Source of the DNA: Ruegeria lacuscaerulensis
GTDB taxonomy: Bacteria; Pseudomonadota; Alphaproteobacteria; Rhodobacterales; Rhodobacteraceae
DNA: 64,000 nucleotides
Reading direction: 5' to 3'
Assembly (NCBI RefSeq): GCF_013034685.1
Contig: NZ_WQGO01000005.1
Coordinates: forward strand, 186,001 to 250,000
The notes below the pieces were generated by a model, which did no database searches, had not been told where the DNA came from, and saw only the letters and a list, made by a program, of their open reading frames with translations. The translations under genes were made by a program, and so were the position numbers. Below are positions 1-8,551 of this stretch, piece by piece. Positions within the stretch are counted from its first letter, which is position 1. Every line of letters starts with the position of its first letter.

Positions 1-592
1 GTTTGCCTGCGCGGCGGTAAAGCTCGATCTCTCCCCGTGCAAAGGCGCTGGTGGCAAAGTCGAAGGTGAACGGATCCTGACCCTGACGCGGCCAGCTAAA
101 GGCCAGCGGGTTGGTGCCAAGTGACCCGCGTGTACCTCCGGCTGGGGCGACCCAGGAATGGCTGGGCACCATCGCCATCGCGGCCAGCCCGGCCGAGGAC
201 AATTGTTCAACCTCGGGCCAGAGGGCTGAGAAATGGAAACACCGGTTGATCGCCATGGCGGCGATGCCGTGCGTGCGCGTTTTCTCGATCAGGTGGGGCA
301 GGGCCTCATGAAAGGCCAGCAGAGAGATCCCGCCGCGTGCATCGACACGAACAATGGCGTTGTCCGAGGGGGTGATGACTGGCGCGACATGGCCGTCGAC
401 CTTGCCCGCTTTCATCGTCTCTGCGCACATAAGCAAGCGAAACAGCCCGTGCGACTGACAATCGTCGATCTGGCAGGTGGTCAGCAAATCCGCGATGGCG
501 GTGCAATGGTCCGGGCCGTAGCCTGCATTTTTCAGGATGGTCAGGCTGAGCCCGTGGATCTCATCCAAAGTCAATTTGACCGTATCGCTCAT
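1..592 (-). CDS. Ldh_2 family NAD(P)H-dependent oxidoreductase, 3' end cut by window edge
   Basis: The reverse strand is open from an ATG at 592 to the window edge, giving about 197 residues of an unfinished protein. It begins MSDTVKLTLDEIHGL and carries a family-type SHGLFRL segment near residue 48 and GTNPLAFSWPR followed by FDFATSAFARGEI. These are hallmarks of the malate/L-lactate/sulfolactate dehydrogenase family, and the last stretch is closest in style to delta1-piperideine-2-carboxylate/pyrroline-2-carboxylate reductases (DpkA type), which reduce cyclic imino acids from D-lysine, D-proline or hydroxyproline catabolism. The substrate is inferred only; sulfolactate or malate are possible. 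A purine-rich GGAAGGCGGGG precedes the start. It lies downstream of, and in the same direction as, the cytochrome gene, with a 75-base gap. Confidence 0.75.
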   Translation of the reverse strand, partial: MSDTVKLTLDEIHGLSLTILKNAGYGPDHCTAIADLLTTCQIDDCQSHGLFRLLMCAETMKAGKVDGHVAPVITPSDNAIVRVDARGGISLLAFHEALPHLIEKTRTHGIAAMAINRCFHFSALWPEVEQLSSAGLAAMAMVPSHSWVAPAGGTRGSLGTNPLAFSWPRQGQDPFTFDFATSAFARGEIELYRRAGK

Positions 593-667
593 GCCCCGCC
601 TTCCTTTCCCATGGTGTCATGCACAGGAATAGCGCGGCGGGGCAGGCGAAGGAACAGCTTTCCGGCG

Positions 668-1615
668 TTAGCCTTCCGATTCCGATTGCAGATAGGCAAT
701 GACGTTGGTGATGTCCTCATCCTTCTTCAAGCCGGCGAACTGCATCTTGTTGCCGGGCAGAGTGCCCTTGGGGTCAGCCAGAAAAGTGGTCAGGGTCTCG
801 ACATCCCAAACAATGCCCGAGCTTTTCAGCGCGTCCGAGTATTTGAACCCATCCGCTTGCGCAGCCGAGGCGCCAACGATGCCGTAGAGCGAGGGGCCTA
901 CACCGTTCTTGCCCTCTTTGATCTGATGACACGCCTTGCATTTGCGATAGACTTTTTTGCCCGCCTTGATATCCCCATCAACGGCGGCGACAGCGGCGAC
1001 CTCAACCGGAGCAGCTGTCCCAGCGTCAGCTTTTTGCTCGTCCATGTTGAAGAATAGGCGTGCGGTGATGGGCACGGTCCGGGTGATGCCGGGAAGGCTG
1101 GCCAGCTCCATCAGCTTGTCGACCCCGGCATTTACGCCCGCGTCTTCGGTGCTGAGAAACACCATGTCGTTGGTCGAGACCATCACGGATTTCTCAGAAA
1201 CCCGCAGGACGAACATTTCAGTATCAAACTCAACATCCGTGCCGATCAGCGACAGTGCCGCTTCGACATCAACGACTGCTGTTTGACCGACGGCCAGCGC
1301 CTTCACCTCGTCCATATCGATCTGGGCGGTCAAAGTCGCCGTGCCTGCATTGCGAAAGACATGCTCGATCATGCGCTCGTTGCGGATGTCTATATTCGTC
1401 TCGACCGAGGACAGGTCGATCTCGATCTCGGCCTTGCCATCGGGGCTGACATGGCCCGACAGGTTGGTGAAGGAATTGACTTCGCCCACGGTGTCTTTCT
1501 TGATGGTGCCATAGGCCAGGTGCGAGCCTTCGGGCGACAAGGTCCAATGTTCAGCCAAGGCCGGGGTTGCAATAATTGCCGACGCAATCGTGACTGCTTT
1601 CAACATAAGTTTCAT
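668..1615 (-). CDS. YceI domain fused to class I cytochrome c
   Basis: A 315-residue periplasmic protein. The signal peptide MKLMLKAVTIASAIIATPALA (residues 1-21) is followed by a YceI-like lipocalin fold (about 23-190), an Ala/Val-rich linker, and a C-terminal cytochrome c domain with the haem site CKACH at 226-230 and a likely axial Met at 291 in GNKMQF. YceI proteins bind isoprenoid or amphiphilic ligands such as polyprenyls or quinones; the cytochrome part resembles small c2/c-552 electron carriers. Start chosen at 1615 because GGAGGAATGAA sits directly upstream; an in-frame extension to 1678 would precede the signal peptide. It is divergent from an ECF sigma/anti-sigma pair, suggesting (inference) that the pair controls it, perhaps in response to oxidative or quinone stress. 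Confidence 0.85.
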   Translation of the reverse strand: MKLMLKAVTIASAIIATPALAEHWTLSPEGSHLAYGTIKKDTVGEVNSFTNLSGHVSPDGKAEIEIDLSSVETNIDIRNERMIEHVFRNAGTATLTAQIDMDEVKALAVGQTAVVDVEAALSLIGTDVEFDTEMFVLRVSEKSVMVSTNDMVFLSTEDAGVNAGVDKLMELASLPGITRTVPITARLFFNMDEQKADAGTAAPVEVAAVAAVDGDIKAGKKVYRKCKACHQIKEGKNGVGPSLYGIVGASAAQADGFKYSDALKSSGIVWDVETLTTFLADPKGTLPGNKMQFAGLKKDEDITNVIAYLQSESEG

Positions 1616-1634
1616 TTCATTCCTCCACAGGTTA

Positions 1635-1673
1635 TGACATTCCTGACCTCGCGGGCCCGATCCGTGAATGTCA
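1635..1673. promoter_or_regulatory. Inverted repeat in the divergent YceI-cytochrome / sigma promoter region
   Basis: TGACATTC at 1635-1642 is mirrored exactly by GAATGTCA at 1666-1673, with 23 bases between. The pair sits in the 84-base gap between two divergent starts. It could be an operator, or two back-to-back promoter elements for the neighbouring ECF sigma factor. The symmetry is directly visible; the role is inferred. Confidence 0.45.
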
Positions 1674-1699
1674 AACACACACAGGTCACTATTTATTCA

Positions 1700-2236
1700 A
1701 TGGGTGGTGAAATTAGTTCCGAACAGGCCGTGCGCGGCGCGATACAGACGTATTCGAAACGCGTCTGGCGTTTTGGGCTTGCCTTGTCCGGAGCCTCCGA
1801 TGTGGCGGATGACTTGCTGCAATCCACGTGCCTGCGTGCGTTGGAGCGTCACCATCAGGTGACTTCACATGATCGATTGGACAGTTGGCTGATGACGATC
1901 TGCCGCTCGATCTGGTTGAACGAGGTGCGCTCGCGCTCGGTCCGCAAGGCGCAGGCGTTGTCGGTGACGCCCGAGGCGGAATTAATTTCACATGATTCCG
2001 ATTCCGAAACGAATATTTTCGCGGCTGAGGTGTTTACCCAAGTGATGCAACTGCCAGAAGCGCAGCGCGAAACGGTAATGCTGGTCTTTGTCGAAGGCTA
2101 CAGTTACCGCGAAGCGGCGGCGATGCTGGACGTTCCCATCGGTACGATTATGAGCCGGTTGTCCAACGCCCGGCAGAAACTTAAAACCGTGATGCAGCAT
2201 GATGCTGCAAGCGCCGTTCGACGGAGTGGCAAATGA
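1700..2236 (+). CDS. ECF-type RNA polymerase sigma factor
   Basis: A 178-residue sigma-70 family protein of extracytoplasmic-function size. Region 2 (about residues 10-75) contains SGASDVADDLLQSTCLRALE and the -10 recognition helix SWLMTICRSIWLNEVRSR; region 4 (about 112-165) contains LPEAQRETVMLVFVEGYSYREAA and PIGTIMSRLSNARQKL. Start MGGEIS at 1700 is chosen because upstream Met codons (1634) would overlap the divergent regulatory region and add a non-sigma tail. Its stop overlaps the start of the next gene (ATGA), and that neighbour looks like its anti-sigma factor. Target genes are unknown; the divergent YceI-cytochrome gene is the obvious candidate. Confidence 0.88.
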   Translation: MGGEISSEQAVRGAIQTYSKRVWRFGLALSGASDVADDLLQSTCLRALERHHQVTSHDRLDSWLMTICRSIWLNEVRSRSVRKAQALSVTPEAELISHDSDSETNIFAAEVFTQVMQLPEAQRETVMLVFVEGYSYREAAAMLDVPIGTIMSRLSNARQKLKTVMQHDAASAVRRSGK

Positions 2237-2979
2237 AGTTTTCCGATGAGACGCTGACAGCGTATCTGGAAGGCAATGTGGATGAGGCTGAGGCAAACGC
2301 GATTGAAACCGCGGTTGCGGCCGACCCCGAGCTGGAAGCGCGCCTGATGGCGCTGGATCCGTTTGCACAGGTTGTGCAGGCGGTGTTTGAAAACGTGCCC
2401 GCCGAGGCACCGCAGGTCGATCTGCCTGAACCGCAGTCGGCTGTTCCTGTTCACCATTCCGGAAGCCCGTGGCGTTTGGTGGCTGTCGCCGCTTCGGTCG
2501 CGGTGCTGGCGGTGTCGGCAACCTTCTGGAGCACCCGGCCCGAGCCGCTGGGCTGGGCTGAACAGGCGGCGATCTACCAGTCGCTTTATGTGCCCGATAC
2601 GATTGCTTCGCTGGACAATTCGGCTCAGGCGCTGGACACGCAGTTCGAATTGGCCGAGGCCGAGCTGGGCCGGTCGCTGAACCGCGACACGCTGGAAGCC
2701 CTGCCGGGGATGGAGCTAAAGCGCGCGCAGGTTCTGTCGTTCAACGGCAAGCCGTTGATTCAGGTCGTGTTCGCAGATGAACAGGGTCAGCCCTTTGCCT
2801 TCTGCATCATCCGTCAGGGCGAAGGCGCCCCCAGCAAAGATGTGAACCTTGCTGAGCTGAGCGGCCTTGCAACCGCGACATGGTCTGAAGGTGGATATGG
2901 GTACATGCTGATCGGCAGCAGCCCGCAAACACCGTTGCAGGGGCAGCTGGATATTCTGACGACAAGTTTCGCCAGCTGA
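2233..2979 (+). CDS. Membrane anti-sigma factor partner of the upstream ECF sigma
   Basis: A 248-residue single-span protein. The N-terminal part (1-60, beginning MKFSDETLTAYLEGN) is acidic and helical, as expected for the sigma-binding part of an anti-sigma factor, and a membrane helix runs at about residues 81-99 (RLVAVAASVAVLAVSATFW). The remaining 150 residues would be periplasmic and may sense the signal. The classic His-Cys-Cys zinc motif of ZAS anti-sigma factors is not present. The four-base overlap with the sigma gene implies translational coupling. The assignment rests mainly on context and topology. Confidence 0.72.
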   Translation: MKFSDETLTAYLEGNVDEAEANAIETAVAADPELEARLMALDPFAQVVQAVFENVPAEAPQVDLPEPQSAVPVHHSGSPWRLVAVAASVAVLAVSATFWSTRPEPLGWAEQAAIYQSLYVPDTIASLDNSAQALDTQFELAEAELGRSLNRDTLEALPGMELKRAQVLSFNGKPLIQVVFADEQGQPFAFCIIRQGEGAPSKDVNLAELSGLATATWSEGGYGYMLIGSSPQTPLQGQLDILTTSFAS

Positions 2980-3016
2980 TCCCTAAGCGGCAGAATCGTC
3001 TTGTGAACTGGTGGAA

Positions 3017-3038
3017 ATACCCGAAATATGTCGGGTAT
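3017..3038. promoter_or_regulatory. Perfect palindrome over the start of the HTH-protein gene
   Basis: ATACCCGA (3017-3024), six bases, then TCGGGTAT (3031-3038): an exact 8+8 inverted repeat. It spans the upstream ATG (3028) and touches the next in-frame ATG (3037) of the adjacent gene, whose product ends in an HTH-like domain. An autoregulatory operator is a reasonable inference. Confidence 0.5.
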
Positions 3039-4113
3039 GACCACAAACCCTGCCATGCCTGATCCCGATGAGGATGACGAAACGCTGGGCCCCGGCAGTA
3101 TCTATGATGTCGACCCGCCCGAGGATGACGATCTGTGGTTTCTGCCCCCCGACGAAGAGCCCGAAGAGGATTTTATCCTGCCCGGCCCAAAGGCCGATCG
3201 CAGGCTGTTGTTCGACTCTCGGGATTGGCGGGCGGCGCAGGCAGAACTGTCACTGGAACTGGCGGATCTGGCGGCCACATTCGGCGCCTTGGATGAAAGG
3301 CTACGGGCTGGTCCCAAAGGCTGGACGCATCGTCTGGCATTGATGGATGTGTCTGATCTGGGTTGGTGGACTGGTGATCGGATCGGTGTGGATCGCTTGG
3401 CGCTGTGGACCGGGTTGCGGATCGGCGCGACCGGTGATGACGTGCAGGCTTTGTTTCGGTCCGGCTGGGCCGTGCGGCGTCTGACATCGGGTGCTGGACC
3501 GTCCGAGGGTGGATGGGCCACCGGGGTGACAGCCTTTCTTGACCGGATGGCGCAGGGGATCGACGAAGTGCCCGAGGCCATTGCCGACCTGGCCGAGGTG
3601 ATGGGGCATGCAGACGGGCTGCACCCGATCACGCAAGCCGCGATTGCTTTTCATGCGTGGCGTGCGGTTTCACCCGGCGTCGGGCACGACACCGAAGCAG
3701 CCATCATCGCAGCACGCCATGCGGCCACGATGGGTCGGGGCGGCGCGCTTTTCATGCCATTGGCCCTGTCTGGCCCTGGCGCTTTGCGCGGCATGGGTGA
3801 TACCGGGGAAAAGCTGGGCGCGTGGTATCGGGGTCTTGGGCAGGCCGCCTTGGCCGCCTTGTTGCATCTGGACCGTGTCAGCGCCTGGGACGCTCGTGCC
3901 CGTGCCGCGACCGACGACCTGAGCGGACGAACCCCACCCAAACTGATCGAAGCGCTGACAGCCTGGCCCATGGTGTCGGCCCCGTTGGCCGAAGAGTTGA
4001 CGGGTGCCTCGCGTGCGGCGGTTCAGCGCAATATCGACAGGTTTTCGGATCGCGGCTTGATCCGTGAAGTGACCGGGCAGGGGCGTTACCGCGTCTGGAC
4101 TGCCGCGCTGTGA
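3028..4113 (+). CDS. Putative DNA-binding protein with C-terminal HTH (RHE_PE00001/DUF1612-like)
   Basis: A 361-residue protein of uncertain family. The N-terminus (1-55) is strongly acidic and Pro-rich (DEDDETLGPG, PPEDDDLWFLPPDEEPEED). The middle is helical and Ala/Gly-rich. The C-terminus has a likely winged HTH: WPMVSAPLAEELTGASRAAV followed by NIDRFSDRGLIREVTGQGRYRVW. The layout recalls the plasmid-associated RHE_PE00001/DUF1612 proteins, but that is a recollection of style, not a search result. The start may be 3028 (MSGM) or 3037 (MTTN); neither has a clear ribosome site. Its last 28 bases overlap the convergent LysR gene. Function unknown; possibly a transcription regulator acting on the palindrome at its own start. 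Confidence 0.6.
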   Translation: MSGMTTNPAMPDPDEDDETLGPGSIYDVDPPEDDDLWFLPPDEEPEEDFILPGPKADRRLLFDSRDWRAAQAELSLELADLAATFGALDERLRAGPKGWTHRLALMDVSDLGWWTGDRIGVDRLALWTGLRIGATGDDVQALFRSGWAVRRLTSGAGPSEGGWATGVTAFLDRMAQGIDEVPEAIADLAEVMGHADGLHPITQAAIAFHAWRAVSPGVGHDTEAAIIAARHAATMGRGGALFMPLALSGPGALRGMGDTGEKLGAWYRGLGQAALAALLHLDRVSAWDARARAATDDLSGRTPPKLIEALTAWPMVSAPLAEELTGASRAAVQRNIDRFSDRGLIREVTGQGRYRVWTAAL

Positions 4114-4976
4114 TCCATGATCCAGTCCCGAAACCGCCGAGCCGGAGGGCGCAGAGTTCGGCGGGACGGGTAGATCAAGTGATAAGCCTCTTGCCCCGGT
4201 ACCTCGATCCCGTCGAGGCATGGAACCAAGCCCGACAGAGCTACAATACGGTCTGACGCAGGCGCTCGGGCAAGCGCAATGCCCGCGCCTGCCGCCGAAA
4301 GCTCGGCCGCGATAAGTGAGTTGTCGGCAAAGAAATACCGCGCCTGACCCGCGGGCAGGCGTAGCGTTTCGAACAGATGTGGCCAGCTTGCCCGGTGGGT
4401 CGAGACCTCGATCAGGGTGAAGTTGAACAAATCCGGCGGCGTGTCGATCTGCGCAGCCAATTCGGGCGGGGCCACGGGATACAGCCTTTCACGCACCAGT
4501 TCATCGCTTTCCGTGCCAAAGAGGTTTGGATTGCCAAACACGATCTGAAGATCGGTGAAACGATTGCTGAAATCAGCGTCCAGATTGCCGGTCGACAGCG
4601 ACAGGTTGATATGGGGATTTTGCGTGTGAAAATCGGGCAGACCCCCGGCCAAAACCCCATGAGCGAACAGAAGAACCGACTGCACGTAAAGCCGCTGTTC
4701 GCGTGTTTCGCCGAACAATCCGGTCGTTGCGGTTTCCAGCATCAGCAGTGATTGCTGCACCGATGGCAGATAGGCGCGTCCGGTCTCGGTCAGGGTGACG
4801 GAATGCGCATGGCGGTGAAACAGAGGGGTGCCCAATTGCGTCTCGAGAGCCTTGACCTGTTGGCTGACGGCGGCGGCGGACATGTTTAATTGGGCTGCCG
4901 CGCGCGCAAAGCTTTCGGTTCGCGCGGCGGCCTCGAACACGCGCAGCCAGTTCAGCGATGGGATACGGCCTGCCAT
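4086..4976 (-). CDS. LysR-family transcriptional regulator (GcvA-like)
   Basis: A 296-residue LTTR. The N-terminal HTH is clear: LNWLRVFEAAARTESFARAA, then LNMSAAAVSQQVKALETQLG and LFHRHAHSVTLTETG (residues 8-70). A substrate-binding domain covers about 90-290, with the late motif SAAGAGIALARAP. The opening PSLNWLRVFEAAART and short linker resemble the GcvA/AmpR subgroup. It diverges from the dioxygenase gene with a 105-base gap holding a LysR-type box, so it probably controls that gene and itself. The inducer cannot be read from the sequence. Confidence 0.92.
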   Translation of the reverse strand: MAGRIPSLNWLRVFEAAARTESFARAAAQLNMSAAAVSQQVKALETQLGTPLFHRHAHSVTLTETGRAYLPSVQQSLLMLETATTGLFGETREQRLYVQSVLLFAHGVLAGGLPDFHTQNPHINLSLSTGNLDADFSNRFTDLQIVFGNPNLFGTESDELVRERLYPVAPPELAAQIDTPPDLFNFTLIEVSTHRASWPHLFETLRLPAGQARYFFADNSLIAAELSAAGAGIALARAPASDRIVALSGLVPCLDGIEVPGQEAYHLIYPSRRTLRPPARRFRDWIMDHSAAVQTR

Positions 4977-4986
4977 GGCAGTTAGA

Positions 4987-5001
4987 CTAAGCTGAACTTA
5001 G
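4987..5001. promoter_or_regulatory. LysR-type binding box
   Basis: CTAAG (4987-4991), five bases, CTTAG (4997-5001): a symmetrical T-N11-A type site ten bases from the LysR start and upstream of the divergent dioxygenase gene. This matches the usual position of an LTTR autoregulatory site. Confidence 0.5.
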
Positions 5002-5081
5002 CCTGACGGGCAAGAACCTGTGCTCTGCCATTAATGACGCATCAACTAGGCTGCAAACACATGCAGTAAGGAGGAGCGCGC

Positions 5082-5960
5082 ATGTCTGACCCTGTCTCAA
5101 TGGCTCAAACCGCCCTGACGCCCGAACAATCCGCTCAGTATTGGGAGGATGGGTATTTGTTTCCCCTGACCGTTTTCACGGGCACGGAAACGGCCGCCCT
5201 GCGGGCCGAGTTCGAACAGATTGAGCGGGAATGGCTGGATGCCGATCTGCCTTTGCCGTTGAACACCTATAAGCGGGTCAATTCGCATCTTGTAATGCCT
5301 TTGGCCGCCCGCGTTGCCATGGACCCCCGTGTTCTGGATCTGGTCGAGGGCGTTTTGGGCCCCGATATCATGATCTGGTCAGCCGAATTTTTCGTCAAGG
5401 AACCGCGGACAGCGCACACGGTCGGTATGCATCAGGACCTGACCTATTGGGGTATGGGCGAGACGCCGGATCAGGTTACGGCCTGGATCGCGCTTTCGCC
5501 TGCGACGCCTGAAAGCGGCTGCATGGATTTTGTGCAGGGCAGCCATAAGAACCCGATCCTGCCGCATAACGACACCTATTCTGACACGAACCTTCTGTCA
5601 CGCGGGCAAGAGATCGCCGTGGAGGTGCTGGAGGAGGACAAAACCCGGATAGAGCTGTCGCCGGGGCAAATGTCGCTGCATCACGGTTTAACGATCCACG
5701 GGTCAGGACCGAACAGCTCGGACGACCGGCGCATCGGGTTGGCGATCCGGTATCTGAACCCCAATGCCAAACAATTGGTGGCCGAAAAGGACTATGCCAT
5801 GCTGGCGCGTGGGCGCGACGGGCAGAGCAATTTTGTTCCCGTTCCCCCGCCCGGCAGCCTGTTTTCTGCCGATTCCCTCGCCCTGTACGACCAGGTGCGG
5901 CGCGACCAAAGCAAGGCTTTGGCCGAGGGCGCGCAGGCGGATGTGCCGCTATACGGTTAG
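5082..5960 (+). CDS. Phytanoyl-CoA dioxygenase (PhyH) family protein
   Basis: A 292-residue Fe(II)/2-oxoglutarate-dependent oxygenase. The iron-binding facial triad is visible: H117 and D119 in GMHQDLTYWG and H206 in GLTIHGSGPN; R217 in DDRRIGLAIRY would hold 2-oxoglutarate. SGCMDFVQGSHK is typical of PhyH proteins acting on small metabolites rather than on phytanoyl-CoA. The start at 5082 is preceded by a strong AAGGAGG. It is divergent from the LysR gene and its final bases overlap the end of the convergent ugd gene. Substrate unknown; hydroxylation of a small amine, osmolyte or lipid-derived acid is possible. Confidence 0.85.
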   Translation: MSDPVSMAQTALTPEQSAQYWEDGYLFPLTVFTGTETAALRAEFEQIEREWLDADLPLPLNTYKRVNSHLVMPLAARVAMDPRVLDLVEGVLGPDIMIWSAEFFVKEPRTAHTVGMHQDLTYWGMGETPDQVTAWIALSPATPESGCMDFVQGSHKNPILPHNDTYSDTNLLSRGQEIAVEVLEEDKTRIELSPGQMSLHHGLTIHGSGPNSSDDRRIGLAIRYLNPNAKQLVAEKDYAMLARGRDGQSNFVPVPPPGSLFSADSLALYDQVRRDQSKALAEGAQADVPLYG

Positions 5961-7261
5961 CGACCGACCCCGGAATAGCTCTCGAATCCGGCCTTCAGGG
6001 CCATGTCGCGGGAATAGATGTTGCGCAGGTCGACCATTCTGGCCGAGGTCATCGAGGCCGCCATATCGCCGAGGTTCAGGGCGCGGAACTCGTTCCACTC
6101 GGTCAGCAGCACGACCGCATCCGCATCCTTTGCGGCGGCATAAGGATCGTCGAACCAGTCGACACCGGGCAGCAGGGCCTCGCCTTCGGCGCGGCCTTGC
6201 GGATCGACGACGCGGACACGGGCACCGCCCCCGATCAGGGCGGGCACGATGGTCAATGAGGGCGCGTCGCGCATGTCGTCGGTGTTGGGTTTGAAGGTCA
6301 CGCCCAGCACCGCGATGGTCTTGCCATTGAAACTGTCGTCGCAGGCATCCCGGATCTTGTCGATCATCCGGTTTTTTACACCGTCATTGACCCGAATGAC
6401 CGTCTCGGTGATTTGCATCGGATAGGCGTGATCCTGTCCGATCCGCGCCAGCGCGTTGGTATCCTTTGGAAAGCATGATCCGCCATAACCGGGGCCAGCA
6501 TGCAGGAATTTGTTACCGATCCGACCATCCAGACCGATACCGCGAGCCACCTCTTTGACATCGCCGCCAACACGTTCGCACAGGCCGGCGATTTCGTTGA
6601 TAAAGGTGATCTTGGTCGCCAGAAACGCATTGGCCGCGTATTTGATCATCTCGGCGCTTTCCAGATCGGTTGTCAGGATCGGAAAATCGCGCAAGTAGAG
6701 TGGGCGGTAGATATCGGCCATCACCCCGGCGGCCCGGTCGTTTTCGACACCGACAACCACCCGGTCGGGCCGCATGAAATCATCAATGGCGGCCCCTTCG
6801 CGCAGGAATTCCGGGTTCGAGGCGACATCGAATTCGGCCTGCGGGTTGGCGGCGGCGACCACCTGTTGAACTTGACGGTTGGTGCCCACGGGAACAGTGG
6901 ATTTCGTGACAATCACGGTATAGCCGGTCAGCGCATTGGCGATCTCTTCGGCGGCGGCCATCACATAGGTCAGGTCTGCATGCCCGTCGCCGCGCCTGGT
7001 CGGGGTGCCCACCGCAATAAACACAGCGTCCGCCCCATCTACGGCAGCGGCGAGGTCGGTGGTGAAACTCAACCGTCCCGAGGCGACGTTCTTGGCCATC
7101 AGCACGTCCAGACCGGGCTCATAGATCGGAACTTCGCCCGTCTGAAGCATCTCGATCTTGCCTTCGGCCTTGTCTACGCAAACGACGTCATGGCCAAAAT
7201 CCGAAAAACAGACCCCCGACACGAGCCCCACGTACCCTGTGCCGATCATTGCAATACGCAT
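5957..7261 (-). CDS. ugd: UDP-glucose 6-dehydrogenase
   Basis: A 434-residue enzyme that oxidises UDP-glucose to UDP-glucuronate with two NAD+ in the cytoplasm. The N-terminal Rossmann motif is MRIAMIGTGYVGLVSG. Central family motifs are VIVTKSTVPVGT, ASNPEFLREG and YAANAFLATKITFINEIA. The catalytic Cys is C263 in GPGYGGSCFPKD, and the C-terminal UDP-binding domain carries VLGVTFKPNTDDMRDAPS. Full family length. It diverges from gmd-fcl across 155 bases. With galU nearby it forms a route from glucose-1-phosphate to UDP-glucuronate for an acidic exopolysaccharide or capsule. Confidence 0.96.
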   Translation of the reverse strand: MRIAMIGTGYVGLVSGVCFSDFGHDVVCVDKAEGKIEMLQTGEVPIYEPGLDVLMAKNVASGRLSFTTDLAAAVDGADAVFIAVGTPTRRGDGHADLTYVMAAAEEIANALTGYTVIVTKSTVPVGTNRQVQQVVAAANPQAEFDVASNPEFLREGAAIDDFMRPDRVVVGVENDRAAGVMADIYRPLYLRDFPILTTDLESAEMIKYAANAFLATKITFINEIAGLCERVGGDVKEVARGIGLDGRIGNKFLHAGPGYGGSCFPKDTNALARIGQDHAYPMQITETVIRVNDGVKNRMIDKIRDACDDSFNGKTIAVLGVTFKPNTDDMRDAPSLTIVPALIGGGARVRVVDPQGRAEGEALLPGVDWFDDPYAAAKDADAVVLLTEWNEFRALNLGDMAASMTSARMVDLRNIYSRDMALKAGFESYSGVGR

Positions 7262-7416
7262 GTATCAATATCCTTCTTCGGAAACCGCCTTGTGGCGCAT
7301 TCATTCAGGAAAGTTTCGCCGGTTTCAATGCCCAGCCGTGACCTTGGGTTGCATTCCGAGGTATCTTGCTGTTTCTGAGTCTGCGATCAAGCAGATAGAA
7401 TGTGTGGAATGGACCG

Positions 7417-8541
7417 ATGACAAAAACAGCATTAATTACCGGCATCACTGGGCAGGATGGCTCTTACTTGGCCGAGTTTTTGCTGGAAAAAGGATATGAG
7501 GTGCATGGTATCAAGCGCCGTGCCTCGTCATTTAACACGCAGCGGATCGACCATATCTATCAGGACCCGCATGTGCCGAATCCACGCCTTCATCTGCACT
7601 ATGGCGATCTGAGCGACACGTCGAACCTGACCCGGATCATCCAGCAGGTGCAACCGGATGAGGTTTATAACCTGGGAGCGCAATCCCACGTGGCGGTCAG
7701 CTTTGAGTCGCCGGAATACACTGCCGATGTGGACGCCATCGGAACCCTGCGCCTGTTGGAAGCGATCCGCTTTCTGGGGCTGGAGGAGAAAACCCGGTTC
7801 TATCAGGCCTCGACTTCGGAGCTTTACGGTCTGGTTCAGGAAATTCCGCAGCGTGAGACAACGCCGTTCCATCCGCGCTCACCCTATGCGGTGGCCAAGC
7901 TTTATTCTTATTGGATCACGGTGAACTACCGCGAAGCCTATGGCATGTATGCCTGCAACGGAATCCTCTTCAATCACGAAAGCCCACGCCGGGGAGAGAC
8001 ATTTGTCACCCGCAAGATCACGCGGGGGTTGGCCAATATCGCGCAGGGTCTGGAAGAGTGTCTGTATATGGGCAATATCGACAGCCTGCGGGATTGGGGT
8101 CACGCCAAGGACTATGTGCGGATGCAGTGGCTGATGTTGCAGCAGGACACGCCAGAGGATTTCGTGATCGCAACCGGTGTGCAGTATTCGGTGCGTCAGT
8201 TCATCGAATGGTCAGCGGCTGAACTGGGTGTGACGCTGGCGTTTTCGGGCGATGGCGTGGATGAGATTGCCACTGTGGTCTCGGTCGAAGGCGCGGATGC
8301 GCCTGCATTGAAGGCCGGGGATGTTGTGATGCGGATCGACCCGCAATATTTCCGCCCGGCTGAAGTGGAAACTCTGTTGGGCGATCCGTCAAATGCCAAA
8401 AACAAACTGGGGTGGGAACCCGAGTTGACCGTTCAGGAAATGTGCGCCGAAATGGTGCGTGAGGATTTGAAGACCGCCAAACGCCATGCCTTGTTGAAAG
8501 AGCACGGGTATGACTTGCCGGTCAGTCTGGAAAATGGCTGA
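7417..8541 (+). CDS. gmd: GDP-mannose 4,6-dehydratase
   Basis: A 374-residue short-chain dehydrogenase-type enzyme converting GDP-mannose to GDP-4-keto-6-deoxymannose, the first step to GDP-fucose. Visible are [17 protein letters not shown] (NADP-binding), [22 protein letters not shown] and the catalytic Tyr-Lys in [12 protein letters not shown], then [20 protein letters not shown], all typical of Gmd. The ATG at 7417 is taken as start; an in-frame GTG five codons earlier is unlikely. It is followed after ten bases by fcl, so the pair is co-transcribed. Confidence 0.96.
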   Translation: MTKTALITGITGQDGSYLAEFLLEKGYEVHGIKRRASSFNTQRIDHIYQDPHVPNPRLHLHYGDLSDTSNLTRIIQQVQPDEVYNLGAQSHVAVSFESPEYTADVDAIGTLRLLEAIRFLGLEEKTRFYQASTSELYGLVQEIPQRETTPFHPRSPYAVAKLYSYWITVNYREAYGMYACNGILFNHESPRRGETFVTRKITRGLANIAQGLEECLYMGNIDSLRDWGHAKDYVRMQWLMLQQDTPEDFVIATGVQYSVRQFIEWSAAELGVTLAFSGDGVDEIATVVSVEGADAPALKAGDVVMRIDPQYFRPAEVETLLGDPSNAKNKLGWEPELTVQEMCAEMVREDLKTAKRHALLKEHGYDLPVSLENG

Positions 8542-8551
8542 GGAGCGGGGC

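Noticed and set aside
233-1057. 274-codon + strand frame across the first two genes
   Set aside because: Antisense to the dehydrogenase and cytochrome genes, both of which have intact family motifs.
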